64,000 nucleotides of DNA from Taudactylus pleione (taxonomy: Eukaryota > Chordata > Amphibia > Anura > Myobatrachidae): positions 7,019,501-7,083,500 of the forward strand of contig JAUIMM010000519.1 in assembly GCA_031769625.1 (NCBI GenBank). The letters run 5' to 3'. The translations under genes and the position numbers were made by a program. Below, piece after piece: positions 11,659-23,021 of the stretch (positions are counted from its first letter, which is position 1; every line of letters begins with the position of its first letter). A model generated the notes under the pieces. That model worked only from the letters and a program-made list of their open reading frames with translations. It was not told the origin of the DNA and made no database searches.

Positions 11659-12203
11659 GCCCTCATTCAGAGCCGGACGCTCTGAGCAGAGCGCTCACTC
11701 TGAATGAGGGCCGTCCTCCATAAAAATGGAGCGTCCTCCTGGACGCTCGTATAGCTGTGGGTCACCACCCACAGCCTATACGAGCGTGCAGGTGATGGTC
11801 GCGATGGTCTTGACCATTGCGACCATCGCCACTGCGAGCCGGAGCCTGCGGTTGAGTTTCTCAACCGCAAGGCCCGGAGTGATTTTGGCTCTATCAGAGC
11901 CAAAATCACTCCCACTGACATCACTAGTGATGTCAGTGGGCCGGCTTCTGACGGTAGGCGTTCCCTTGGGAACGCCCCCATCTGGGAGGCACGTCCCCGG
12001 CACGCCCAACAAAGGGGCGAGCTGTCAATCAACATCGATAGCACGCCCCCTTTGATCAGACACAACGAGCGAAGGAAAGTCCTTCGCTCGTCGCGTCTCG
12101 CGCATGCGCACGACGGAGCTCCCTCCGTCGTGCGCATGCTCAGTGCAGACCATCAACCCACTTGCGAGCGGACAGCCGCTCGCGAGTGGGTCTGAATCAG
12201 GCC
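11659..12203. mobile_element. Hairpin-chain DNA transposon, copy B
   Basis: The termini are GCCCTCATTCAGAGC and GTCTGAATCAGGCC. CAAAG lies at 11,654-11,658 and again at 12,204-12,208. This can be read as a 5-bp duplication, or as a 3-bp AAA duplication inside a C...G target. About ten hairpins follow head to tail, including TATACGAGCG, ATGGTCGCGATGGTC, AGTGATTTTGGCTC, CCCACTGACATCACTAGTGA, GGCGTTCCC and GACGAGCGAAGGAC-type arms. There is no coding capacity. The superfamily is inferred as PIF/Harbinger-like from the 3-bp reading. Confidence 0.85.
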
Positions 12204-12208
12204 CAAAG

Positions 12209-12639
12209 TCCCTTATAGTGTACTGGGTTCCTATGAGTAGTATTTTTGTCACAATGGAATTTTGATATCGTCTCAGATCAAGCACAATGATATGTGGTGT
12301 GAAGCATGATGTGGATCACTCATTTCAGTGTCTCTTGCCTTATTACCCAGGTTATCATTGGAGTCACACACAGTAACTGCATGCTAAAGCCAGTATCAAG
12401 GGTACTTGTGCATTGTACTTTTGTTGCATTAGTGATGCAAATACAATGCATATTTTGTGTGTGCTGAAGCACATGGCGCAGTTTAGTCCCAAAGTCAGTA
12501 ACGCACCAAATATGAGGACACATCATTACACTTCTAATTTGTGGACCTACATTTGAACTAATCCACTTTGAAATCCTATTGTACCATCTATATTTACAAT
12601 ATTGAGGGTTATATGTCTGCAACTTTTGAATCCACTTAC
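12209..12639. other. No recognisable feature
   Basis: Non-coding; open frames here have no known domain. Confidence 0.5.
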
Positions 12640-13460
12640 ATGTAACTCCCCCTTAGGAGGGAGTGTGAGGCCATGCCTACTGGTAACACAAAAAAAAAAC
12701 AGAAAGGGGGGTGTCCCCCAGATGACCCCTAGCACACTAAATTGTACCTGCAACAATACTTGAAAACTATATGGTAATAGAAATTCAGAGATATTTGTTG
12801 CATGCATTTGCAAATACATGGTAAGCCACCAGGCCAACTTCACGGCTTCTCTGATAACTGGAGGTCCCTACACTGTATGATAACAGTACCCACTCTGGGC
12901 CATGTAATTGTCTATTGTAAGGCCTCATGGTAAAGGAAAATACAGAAATACATCCTAATTGAGAGCCAGCTTACCTGGGAGTCATCACTGGGACCTCCAA
13001 TTAGCACTATAGGAATCAGCATGCCCTTCAAATGCTGGTTCCATCTATGCCTCTCAAAACAGCAAATAAAACAAAGTGGAAACTGCTCAAATTAATTTGG
13101 AAATACTCTTCAGGTACATGAAAGGGAGGGGTCATACTAAACAAAAATGAAAAACTAAAGGGGAGTGTCTGCCAGCACACTAAATTGTACCTGCAACAAT
13201 ACTTGAAAACTATATGGTAATAGAAATTCAGAGACATTTGTTGCATGCATTTGCAAATACATGGTAAGTCAACAGGCCAAGTTCACAGATTCTCTGATAC
13301 TGGAGGTCCCTACACTGCATGATAACAGTACCAACTTTGGGCCCTGTAATTGTCTATTGTAATTTGTAAGGCCTCATGGTAAAGGCACATACAGAAATAC
13401 ATCCAAATTGAGAGCCAGCTTATATGGGAGCTACCCCTGGGACCTCCAATTAGCACTAAA
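12640..13460. repeat. Two-copy tandem duplication, offset 443 bp
   Basis: Bases from 12,731 (AGCACACTAAATTGTACCTG) recur from 13,174. The similarity continues through GCAAATACATGGTAAG, CTGGAGGTCCCTACACTG and GGGACCTCCAATTAGCACTA in both copies. The copies differ by scattered substitutions and small indels, so the duplication is old. No coding sequence is conserved between them. Confidence 0.85.
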
Positions 13461-14312
13461 TGTCGATATCACAAATGTCGACACCTTAAAAATGTCGAAG
13501 TGAGCGAATGTGGTTCACTGAGCCAAATAGTGACTATTTTCTGCCTGTATAAGTAACTTTAGTCCTTCATGCAGAGATATACAGAAAAGGACCCCGCCTC
13601 ACTGTTAGAGGGGAAGGGAGTGTTCTGTGCACAAAGCCACTAAGTTAGATAAACCACTAAACAACATGAAAGTAAATAATGTGCTTTACAGATAGCCACC
13701 ATTAAATTAATCTTTAGCCATGTGGTTCATTGGTAATAAGTTATAGATTACATAATAGTACATTTTAATCACTAAAATTTTAGGACAAAACATTATTTGG
13801 TAGGATACTGAAATAATAACTTCTTTTTCATCATTATGGGATTTTCTTTCTAACAGAACACTGTAATTGTTAATTATTGGCATCCAGAGGGACATTGGGG
13901 TTAATAGCCATGTTTTGTACGGAAAATTGTATTTTTCCCCAAGAAATACTCCTATAGCACTTTGGTATTTCTGTGTTGTTACAGATAATGGAGAATAATA
14001 GAGCAGTGAGTGAATACACGATATATACTAGTGTGGGCAATGGAGGCTTCATATTTTTTTATGTATTTATATATAAATACAATAACAAAGAGAATTTATA
14101 ATAATAATATATAATAAATAAGAAAATATATATTAAAGAAAATCCACTTGTTAAAAAAAGGTTAAACTGTAAGCTGTGAAAAAACCTTGCAAAGTATTTT
14201 TTTAATTCATGACCAATACGAGACATATTCTTCTTTTATTGTTGCTGTTAATATTATTGTTATGCCAAAAATGTTTGTATTACATTTTGTGGCCTGTCCA
14301 TAGCCATGTAGA
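13461..14312. other. No recognisable gene or element
   Basis: A short cluster of AATGTCGA motifs at 13,460-13,500 resembles the GTCGACAT cluster at 9.0 kb. The rest is AT-rich and featureless. Confidence 0.5.
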
Positions 14313-14315
14313 CAT

Positions 14316-14840
14316 GGGCCCTTATTCAGACCCGCTCGCAAGCGCTGAGCACTCGCAAGTGGGTCGATGTTTAGGCCCTGCGCATGCGCAGCGGCGATAC
14401 TGCACGTGCGCTAGCCACGGAGCGAGAGAGAAATTCTCTCGCTCCGGGGCTCGCTACCAATGGGGCGGCTGTCGATGTTGATTTAGTAGGTGGGGAGGGG
14501 GGGTGGTTTCACAAACGGAGGCGTTCCTTAAGGAATGCATGCCGTTTTGTGGGCGGCCGCACTGACATCAGCAGTGATGTTAGTGGGGAGCTTCCTGCTT
14601 GATTAGAGCAGGAAGCTCCCTGGGGCTTGCGTTTGCCGAGACCCAACTTTAGGGTCTCGTCGCAAGCCCCGATGGTCGCGATGGTCTTGACCATCGCGAC
14701 CATCAACCTGGTCGGTCGCTAAAGCTGTTGGTGGTAACCCACAGCTTAGCTAGTGACCAGGAGGCCGCACTTCAAAACACAAGCGGCTGCCCACATTCAG
14801 AGCGACCGCTCGCATTTTGCGAGCGCCTCTGAATGAGGGC
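14316..14840. mobile_element. Hairpin-chain DNA transposon, copy C
   Basis: The ends are GGCCCTTATTCAGACC and CTCTGAATGAGGGC. CATGG occurs on both sides (14,313-14,317 and 14,841-14,845). This fits a 5-bp duplication, or a 3-bp ATG duplication flanked by C and G. The interior hairpins match copies A, B and D in order: GCGAGAGAGAAATTCTCTCGC, GGCGTTCCTTAAGGAA, ACTGACATCAGCAGTGATG, AGCTTCCTGC facing GCAGGAAGCT, and GGTCGCGATGGTC. It is non-coding. Confidence 0.85.
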
Positions 14841-15096
14841 CATGGTCCTTACTTAAAATAATAAAAAAAAAACATGCATTACAGTGTATTCAATAAACAA
14901 ACTTTCTGAGAAGTGTTTATTCCACTTTGCGTCTCAATAGAGATAAGCGGCTCAATTTGTGGGGAAACTGAACACACTCGAATTAAGGGAATTCGAGTGA
15001 TTCTGAGTCCCGGCTTGTGTCTTCCAGCCAATTTCGGATTCCAAAACGAGGCAAAACGTTATCTACCCAGCGTCGGATCTCACCTGTTTTGGATTG

Positions 15097-15106
15097 AATA
15101 TAAAAG
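15097..15106 (+). promoter_or_regulatory. TATA box of hAT copy 1
   Basis: AATATAAAAG followed by TCCCTCCCTC. The same block, TATAAGTCCCTCC, occurs at the equivalent place in the other two copies, 40-60 bp downstream of a shared GAGGCAAAACGT or GGCGAAACGT motif. Conservation across three copies supports a promoter role. Confidence 0.55.
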
Positions 15107-15643
15107 TCCCTCCCTCATGATCAGCCATTTCATATAGAAGAATGGAGAGAGAAGGTGTGGGACTGTGGACTGAAGCACTGTAATATAAAAAACGTTATTA
15201 GCACGCCATCAGGGTGACTTTAGGGTGCTATTAGGACTAGGAGTAAGTAGGAGTGCAAATAGTTTTAATAATTAATAGTTGTATTCAGGCACATAGAGAG
15301 CTGGCCCAGGCCCCAGTACTTTTTTGGTGGTGTGACTTAATTGTGGGAGGTGTGACCACGCTGTGAGCCTGTCAGCCAGGGGCAAATCCACAGGAGGCGC
15401 GATCAGTGTGACCACTCCCCTCCACTCCCACACAGGCAGAGGAGACTGCTGCTCGGCAACAGCAGCCTCCCTGGCCCCATTGCAGTTCGGCACACAGCAG
15501 CGTGTGCAGGGCTGGGGAGAGAGGCTGCTGACGGGCAAGAGTAAGGAGGAGCAGTGGTGGACATGGGCCCCTACTGTTCCCCTCCAACAAGACCAGGTAA
15601 TTGTTGGAGGGGCCCGGGTAAATTAGTACCTGCTCCCCACCCC

Positions 15644-15944
15644 CATACCTCCCAACATAACCCTCTCCAGGAGGGACACAATGATCTGGTCCTGGACTTC
15701 CCTGGTAATTTATAATTGGTGGAGGCTCCAGAGGTGGGGCTGTAGTACAGTCCAAAATTCAAATAGGAGAGTCACACCAACTCCCAGTGAGTCCCAGCCA
15801 GTGATGTCTGGCAGTGTGTGAAATGACAGTTGGTGTGGCTCCCCTATTTGAATCTTGAACTGCGCTGCAGCCTCACCTCTTACCAGGGAAGTCCAGGACC
15901 AGAGCATTGTGTCCCTCCTGGAGAGGGTCATGTTGGGAGGTATG
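15644..15944. mobile_element. MITE with about 65-bp inverted repeats (CATACCTCCCAAC)
   Basis: The left arm starts CATACCTCCCAACATAACCC and the right arm ends GGGTCATGTTGGGAGGTATG. Both contain GGAGGGACACAATG or its complement. An inner inverted pair, ATTCAAATAGGAG and CTCCCCTATTTGAAT, makes the whole insert foldback. No coding capacity. Confidence 0.85.
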
Positions 15945-16419
15945 CCCACCCCTCTCAGCCCCCCTGGTAGTAGAAGTATCTGGAGTAGGTGTCTGGAAAG
16001 AGTGACTGCAGGAGTCCTCATTGTCAGTGTGTTCATTTTGTTTGTCATACACACTGACTGCACACTCACACACTGCAGTACAAGCAAACTGGCTCCTGTC
16101 TCTGTGTGGTTGTGTGGTGCTGTTTATTTTTTTTGTTTGTTTGTCAAAGTGAACCTGCACCTTTTTTCCCCTAGGAAATGTGTCACTGCAGTATACTATA
16201 TTGTTTATCTGTCCAAAAAGTACTCTACTGTGTCTGAGGCTGCGGCACCCCATGAAGACCTCCTTGTTTTGAGTTTTTATATATATATTTTATTTTTCTT
16301 GCTGTTGTCTAAAACAAAAACACGTGCAGTCTTTTCTAATTGAATTTAAAAATAATATTTGTATTTCAAGAAGTGTGTATTCGGATGAGTGATGCAGCGT
16401 ATATTACTTTTCTGTGTGC

Positions 16420-17150
16420 GGTGGTATCCCCACATCATTTGAATCCCAAAACAATTCTCACAAAGGAGACCTGTTCCTCCTAGTACGTGAAAACAATTGC
16501 CAGTGTTTGTGTAAAAAAAAATTACTGCAACAAATTTGTATAGTGTGTTTTCCTTCCATTGTAAGTGATGGTGTGTGTGATTGTATCTCCCCCATCATCT
16601 GCACCCCTATTATTTATTTATTATTTTTATGACCAGTTATTTATATAGTGCATACATATTCCGCAGTGCTTTACAGAGAGAATATTCGGCCATTCACATC
16701 AGTCCCTGCCCCGGTGGAGCTTACAATCTATATTCCCTACCACATGCTCACACACATACACACTAGGGTTAATTTTTACCCTACAAGTATATTTTTGGGG
16801 TGTGGGAGGAAACCAGAGTACCCAGAGGAAACCCACACAAGCACATGGAGAATATACAAACTCCACACTGTTAGGTCTCTAGTGGAAAACGAACCCATGA
16901 CCTCAATGCTGTGAGGCAGTAATGCTAACCATTACACCGCCTGTGCTGCCTTGTGCACTCCTAAACAATTCTCAAAAAGGAGACCTGTTCCTCCTAGTCA
17001 TGATAGCAATTGCCAGTGTTTATTTTAAAAAAAGAACCTACTGCAAAACAAATTGCATAGTGTATTTCCATCTAGTGTATGTGACGGTGTGTGCGGTGGT
17101 ATCTCCCAATTATCTGCACCTCAAAATTCTCAAGTGTAAAAAATAACTTC
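16420..17150 (+). repeat. Leader tandem duplication of hAT copy 1, split by a SINE
   Basis: Two diverged copies of a unit of about 170 bp flank the SINE. Shared blocks include AACAATTCTCACAAAGGAGA, CCTGTTCCTCCTAGT and GGTGGTATCTCCC. They occupy about 16,420-16,625 and 16,955-17,130. This is the counterpart of the tandem arrays in the leaders of hAT copies 2 and 3, with unrelated unit sequence. Confidence 0.75.
16630..16955 (-). repeat. tRNA-derived SINE (minus strand)
   Basis: On the minus strand it begins GGCAGCACAGGCGGTGTAAT, with an A-box-like TGTAATGGTTAGCA and a B-box-like GGGTTCG. It continues through GGTTTCCTCTGGGTACTC and GTTTCCTCCCACACC and ends near ATAAATAACTGGTCAT. The same family lies on the plus strand at 26,070-26,348. 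The architecture (tRNA-like head, conserved middle, LINE-like tail) fits V-SINE/L2-tailed SINEs; the exact family is inference. Confidence 0.7.
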
Positions 17151-17178
17151 TTGGCTTGTGTCAAAAATAAAGCCAATC

Positions 17179-19735
17179 ATGGAACAGTCGCTAGAAGAGC
17201 AGGAACAGCAACCCAGTACTAGTGCTGTGGCTGCTACCAGTCATGATGGTACTTCAACATCTGCTAAAGGTTGGGAAGAAGTTTTAAGAAAGAGCACCTG
17301 AAATCTATACAATATTTCACAATGTTAAGAGAAAAACATCACCTCTAATAATAAAGGGAAAATTTACTGCTGAAAAACTTTAAAATTGGCAAAATGCTGT
17401 ACACCACATGCAGTGGCAAGAAAAGGCTTAGACCATGGCCTTGCTATGCTAATGGTGGTCTTGCTACTGCTGTTTCAAGCCCTGGAATGCCTATTGCAGA
17501 AGCCGGGACCAAACACAGTCAGTCATCTTGTGAAACCTCACATGCAGCACCATCTCACTCTGAGTCTAATGGTGTCACCTTTCAAACATGCAAATCAGGG
17601 CACAAAAAGAACATAGAGGCTGAAGAAGAAAGTGTCTGTTCACAAACTTCACAGAGGAGAGTCAAAGGGTGTCCACAAGTGCTATGTATGAGTCTGACAT
17701 ATATGAAACTGTAATTGTAGAAAAGCCTATTTCCACAATTTCTGCACCCTCTGCAAATGTGAGGATGAGTAGCAGTAAAAGAAATGATGGTGACATAGAA
17801 ATTGAGGGTGCTACGGTGAACTTGCAACATGGTGGGGGAGATATTTGTGTATCTGATGCTACTACTTGTTGATGATGACTGTGTTGGACAAGAAGACGTT
17901 GATCAAATTCAGGAGGAGGATATTGTTTGTGTCAAAGTAAGCCAGCCACCAGTGGCAGCAGTTCTTGCTAGTGATAATAAAAAGAACATTGTCATGCCTG
18001 GGTATAAGACAAAAAAGCCACCTCTTCTATGTGGAATTAGTTTTACCCAAAACACTGACATCATTGTCAAGCAATCTTTACCATTTGTGAGGCCAAAGTA
18101 AGTAGAGGTAGGGACATTAACCATCTAGGAACCTGCTCCCTGTTACATCAATTGCAGCAAGTTCATACAAATTATTTGGGATAATCTCAAAAAGCCTGTA
18201 AAATAGTAACTAGCAGTTAAGCATCAGCTAGCAGCAGCATGGATAGATCCCAGCATATGAAATCTCCACCATCAACACCTTCATCATCAATCTCCTCATT
18301 AATAATAGGAGGTAGTCCTTCTGCATCCAACTTCTGAAGGCTAACTGAGTCCTCCCCTATCCAGAATTTCCAAGAAGAATCCATGTGCGCTAGGGCTGCT
18401 GCAATGCCAGGGATGAATCTTTATCACAGAAGGGGACCAAGAAGACTAGTAGTTTCAAACAGTAATTGACTGTGAAACAATAATTTGCAAGAGGAAGCAA
18501 GTACAGTATGAAAGCAGCCATCCAGTTGCACAGCAGGTTACTGAAGCCATGACAACTATGCTAGCATTAGATCTGCATCCAATGTAAGCTATCAATGCAT
18601 CTGGTTTTAAACAGTTAGTTGAGGTCCTGTGTGCCCACTACCAAATTCCATCTCAATTCCATTTTACCAGAACAGCAATTCCTCACCTGTACCAGTAAGT
18701 TTTAAAAAAAAACATATTCCTGGCCTAGAAAATGCCATCATACTGTGTGGACAAGTGGTACTGGTCAAACTAAAGATTACATGACTGTGACAGCCCAGGT
18801 GTATTGCCTTCAGCAGCAGCAGCAGTATCTAGAACACCACACCAGCACATTCACAGGCAGGCTACTCTCTGAATCACTGACTTCACTAAGAGGCATACCG
18901 GTGTCAACCTGTTGGAAAAATTAAGGGATGTAAAAGCAAAATGGCTTACCCTGCTAAAACTCTCCTCAGTATTTGTCATTTCACATAATGAAAGTAACAT
19001 TATACAAGCATTACAACTGAGTGAATTTGAACAAGTACCATGTTTTGTCCCCACAACAAACTTGGTGGTTCAGAATTTTTAAAACAAATGACAGGTGCAT
19101 GCAGGAGAAGATGTCTGTGGCCCGTAAAATGTCTGGGCATTTTCTGCCTTCAGCAACTGCATGTAAAAGATTACAGCAGCTACAAGAACAGTTCATTTTG
19201 CCATTCCAAAAACTGAAGCCAGAGGAAGTAACCAGGTGGAAATCCACCTTTTATATGATTCTGTAACTGAAGGAACAGCAATAAGCTATCCAAACATACT
19301 TAACAAGCCATGACATAGGGAGAGGAGGAGGAATGTATTTTACTCCAGCACAGTGGAGAATACTCTCCATTTTCTGCAAGATACTGAAACTATCTGAAAT
19401 ATTAACCAATGAAGTTAGTTGGACTTGTAGATCAAGTTCTTTATTCCCTTTACCAGGACCAAATGGTTTGCAAAATCTTGAAATTGGTTCACTACTATTT
19501 GGCAACCATGCTAGGTTTAAGTCATACGTATTGACATTCTTTCCAACTGACACAGATCTTGAAAGATGCAAAGAGCTCCTTGTGAGCAAGTTGTCAACTC
19601 AAGTGGCACATGACATGACAACATGTTCTTCTTCAGCTTCTCCTGCAAATGCTGCTGCCAGGAAAAAAATTAAATTTTCCCAAGAAAATGTTGGTGATGC
19701 GGATGAGTCAACTCAGCGGAGTGAAATACCATTAT
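17179..19735 (+). pseudogene. hAT (ZBED-type) transposase remnant
   Basis: The likely start is ATG at 17,179 (MEQSLEEQEQQPST), equivalent to 45,157 in copy 3. A decayed BED-finger region lies at about 17,990-18,140, with CxxC spacing still visible. At 19,080-19,260 is a block reading KRLQQLQEQFILPFQKLKPE followed by VTRWKSTFYM, a typical hAT transposase segment. At 19,333-19,735 come WRILSIFCKILKLSEILTNE and HARFKSYVLTFF, the hAT region before the C-terminal dimerisation domain. The frame is broken by many stops and shifts. hAT transposases cut and paste their element in the nucleus; this one cannot be made as a single protein. The acidic residues of the catalytic triad cannot be placed reliably. 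Confidence 0.8.
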
Positions 19736-20194
19736 GATATCTGGTCAGGCTTAAAAGAATTGCCAAAAATGATTGACACCTCTACCGTGACTCAGTCTGA
19801 TACAGTAAGCATCAATAGAATGGTGGAGGATTATTCTAATGACAATATACAAATGGTCATGCCACACAGTTCCTTTGAATACTGTGAGTAAACATAAAAG
19901 AGTTCAAAAACAATTCCATCATGCACAATAATCATTATGGGCTTAGCCAGGATTGTGTGTTTGACAGGCAATGTATTTTACTGTACTTTTATAGGGCTTT
20001 TAAGTTTTTTTTGTATCTTGCAATGCTATCCATTACCATCTTCTCATCCAGGTGTATAGGCCTTGTTTCCTGCTGCTTCTCAGCAGATACAGAATAGTAT
20101 AATCTAACCATATTATCATAGATTGTTAATTATTGACTTCGACTAGGCCTTGAATTCTGAGGCCTGTGATTTGCAGTTTGGTTTCAGTCCCCAC

Positions 20195-20500
20195 TTTAAA
20201 ATCTCATTAGAATTTTGGATGCTTGGTTTTTAAATAGTTTGTTCCATGTATCACATTTATTTTTCTTTACAGTTATATTAATTAGGTACTGTAATTAATC
20301 AATCAATCTCTTTGGGGTTTTGGATGCTTGTTTTGTAATAGTGTTTTCAATTTCTCTGATTTGTTTTTTTTATAGTTATAATACATAATAATCAATCTCA
20401 TTGGGATTTTGGATGCTTACATTTTAATAGTTTGTTCAATTTATAATTTTTTTCTTTATAGTTACATATATTAATACTGTAATTAATCAATCAATCAATA
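20195..20500 (+). repeat. Three-copy tandem repeat in hAT copy 1 3' region
   Basis: The block TTTTGGATGCTTG, followed by a T-rich tract, TTTATAGTTAT and AATCAATCAATC, occurs three times from about 20,211, 20,315 and 20,405. Spacing is about 90-105 bp. Confidence 0.7.
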
Positions 20501-20960
20501 CTTTTCCTTGCCTCCATTAAATACTCCACCTTTATTTACCTGTATTGACCTTGGGCCTCTGATCTAGTTCTTGATTAGTGAAAACACTCAATAGCATTGT
20601 ATAGTTTACGAGCATATTAAACTGCCATCCTGTCTGCTACTGTGGTGCCACTATGTTTCCTCGATGTTTATAGTATTTTTTAAACTGCCAAGTGTTTGTG
20701 CCGCTGCTCAGTTTAGTCAGTCAGCTCGATGCAGCCTTTGGCCAATATGATGAAACAATATTATTGTGAACTGTGAGGTGGTCAAAACTGATTGGAAATT
20801 AATATTCTTGAGGTTAATAATACTGTATGAATAATAACAGGTCCAAATTACATGAGTTTAGCTGTTTTTATAAATTTTTAAAGACATTTAGATCTAAAAC
20901 CAAAACACTTTAGGGTTGCTTTGGCAAAACCAAAACATGGAGGTCCGCACACATCTCAAT

Positions 20961-21434
20961 TTCTCCTAAATTTTTACATTTCAAAATCATTACAAATGGT
21001 AAATATAAAATGGAGATTTGTGGGAAAACAGATTTAGAACATGTCAAATGCATTTAGCAAGCACTTGTCATGACAGACAGACTAACTTTCTATGTCACTA
21101 GCATATAGTCCTGATTGATAAGCATTCAGACACAGTGGGCAATTATGGTGCAGGCAATTGAATAGAATAAATAGTTCTATGGTTCAACATCCTCAGCCTG
21201 CACAGATTGCTACAGAAAGAAATTAGTATGGCTATAAGTGATGAAAAGAGTGTCACCTGATAGGTCTGCACAAATGGGAGAAAGGAACCACTGTAATTCA
21301 TACAAAATGTTATCAATATAGACTGCAGACATCGGGAGACATAGGAAAGTGCTACTAGAAGAAAAGGAATGCTGATATAACTAATGGAGGAATTAAATTA
21401 GCAGCAGTAAATTACCATGCATTAATTGATCCCC
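20961..21434. other. No recognisable feature
   Basis: AT-rich non-coding sequence downstream of the hAT element. Confidence 0.5.
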
Positions 21435-21735
21435 CGGGGCTATCCAATTAACCCCAAAGCAGGGCCGCCTGCTCCACTTATCTGGGGGGGGGTTTCTGGA
21501 CCCCAACAGACTCTGAAAAAAAGTCCCTGATAATTGGCATGTTTTCCTGAAGCCACCAGCGAAAACACATAGGTTCACAAACTTATCACGGATTCTATGT
21601 ATATTCGCCCAAAAAACTGATATTTTTTTGGGTGCAAAAAACGATCTCTAATTGAATTTCCAGTAGTTAAAAAACATGGAAAAGTCCTGATTTTCGGCCC
21701 CGAAAAATTATCGGAGCTAATTGAATTCCCCCTTA
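21435..21735. mobile_element. MITE (GGGGGAATTCAATTAGCTCC end)
   Basis: The right end, read on the minus strand, starts GGGGGAATTCAATTAGCTCC. The left end reads GGGGCTATCCAATTAACCCC. Open frames inside have no domain. The superfamily is not assigned. Confidence 0.5.
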
Positions 21736-22285
21736 AAGCATATTGCAAAACCAGAATGTTTAATAAACTGCAACTCATTCTTCCAATTCAGCCAGATGGC
21801 AACAGTCTATAACTAGGTGTGTACCTTGAGTTCAGTATACTAGAATCTCAGGCTTTACATGCATAACTAAGGGGCGCATACCAAGAATGATGTCCACAAT
21901 ATTATTAAAATACTGTATCAAATATATAAAGCTTAGAGTTTCCAAAAGAGAATCCTGCCCATGGGAATCACACCACAGGCAGAGATGAGCAAACCCAACA
22001 GAGACTGCGTCTGATGTGATTTTCCCTGCAGATGAGCACACCTCAATGGCATCCCTCAACTTCATCACTCTGTCCGATGGGAGATGACATCAGTCATCCT
22101 AGGTATCATTTTTGATACCAAGATACAGCAGTCATCAGACCCCGGTCTTATCCATTGCCACCGGAACCCAGAAGAAAGGAAAAAGTGATTGAACGGAAAT
22201 GAGCAATTGACCACAATGAGGAGAGTCAGCAGGATCGGCATCTTGCATCCAAAATTCCATTTATTGGGACCAAGTATCTTCCAAT
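21736..22285. other. No recognisable feature
   Basis: Non-coding; no repeat or protein motif that I can support. Confidence 0.45.
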
Positions 22286-23021
22286 TCAATTCTGACTTAG
22301 AGGTGAATGCAGTTACGATGTCAAACCCCAGCAGCCGATGTTTTCATTCTGCACATGAATCCAAGTCGCAGTGTGCATGCACCTCCAAAGCCGCAGAATG
22401 AAACTGGACGCAGAGAGAGGCAATTTCACTGGCATTCATGGGTAACAGAGGGGTGACTAAAAAGACGTGGGCGTGCTATGGGTATATTGAAGTCAATGAC
22501 TGCAACTTTTTCCACAGTTCCACTAATTCCAGCAGCCATGTTCAAACTGACATTCTGCACCTTCACAGGGCTGGGGCAATGTTCGATGGTGCAACTGATG
22601 TGTGCCCGATGGTGCATCTTAATAAGCAAAGAGGCAGATTAGCACCACAGGCAGTGAGCATTTCTGTACTAATCACATTGACTGCAGCATTAGCATAATG
22701 GCCCAGTCGCACTGTGGGAACAGATGCAGTTGCGGTGGCATTAGTGTCACCTCTGAATAAAGCTCAAAGTGTCTGCTCGCCGAAACGCATGTCAACCGAG
22801 CAGCACTTTCAAATGCCGCCGTGTTTTGAATGCCGAGGTAATGAGCTAAAATATGCAAAAATATATGCACAAACCTAGTGGGAGTCTCTGTCCTTGCACA
22901 ATCAGAAGCATGCTTGTACACCAGGGGAAGGGCTGTTACTAGCATTAGCATAAAGTCACAGATGTGACTAGGGCAAAAGGCACTAAAACAGTCGCTGCAG
23001 CTTGCCAATCAGAATCAGCCC
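22286..23021. mobile_element. Foldback element of the GCCTGRTTCAGAG family, diverged
   Basis: The left end is TTCTGACTTAGAGGTGAATG and the right end CAATCAGAATCAGCCC, degenerate versions of the family termini. The interior from 22,400 resembles 3,740-3,900, with GAGAGAGGCAATTTC, GACGTGGGCGTG and GCCATGTTCA. The length exceeds the 3.6 kb copy, so it may be two fused or nested copies. Confidence 0.6.

Larger units (their letters stand above)
14939..20953 (+). mobile_element. hAT element, copy 1, with decayed transposase
   Basis: The start AGAGATAAGCGG and the end GTCCGCACACATCTC resemble the ends of the 28,996-34,185 copy. TCTCAAT lies at 14,932-14,938 and at 20,954-20,960, an imperfect candidate duplication. 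Order: promoter-like leader with GAGGCAAAACGT and a TATA box, long non-coding leader, transposase traces (17,179-19,735), then a 3' region containing a tandem repeat. The 3' 250 bp align with the 3' end of copy 2, for example CTAAAACCAAAACAC and GGTTAATAATACTGTA. A MITE (15,644-15,944) and a SINE (16,630-16,955) have inserted in the leader. Confidence 0.8.

Noticed and set aside
16630..16955. tRNA gene
   Set aside because: A-box and B-box-like words are present, but there is no cloverleaf; the long tail and the second copy at 26.07 kb show a SINE.
19251..19589. 112-residue minus-strand frame
   Set aside because: Antisense to the hAT transposase segment, which has recognisable motifs on the plus strand.
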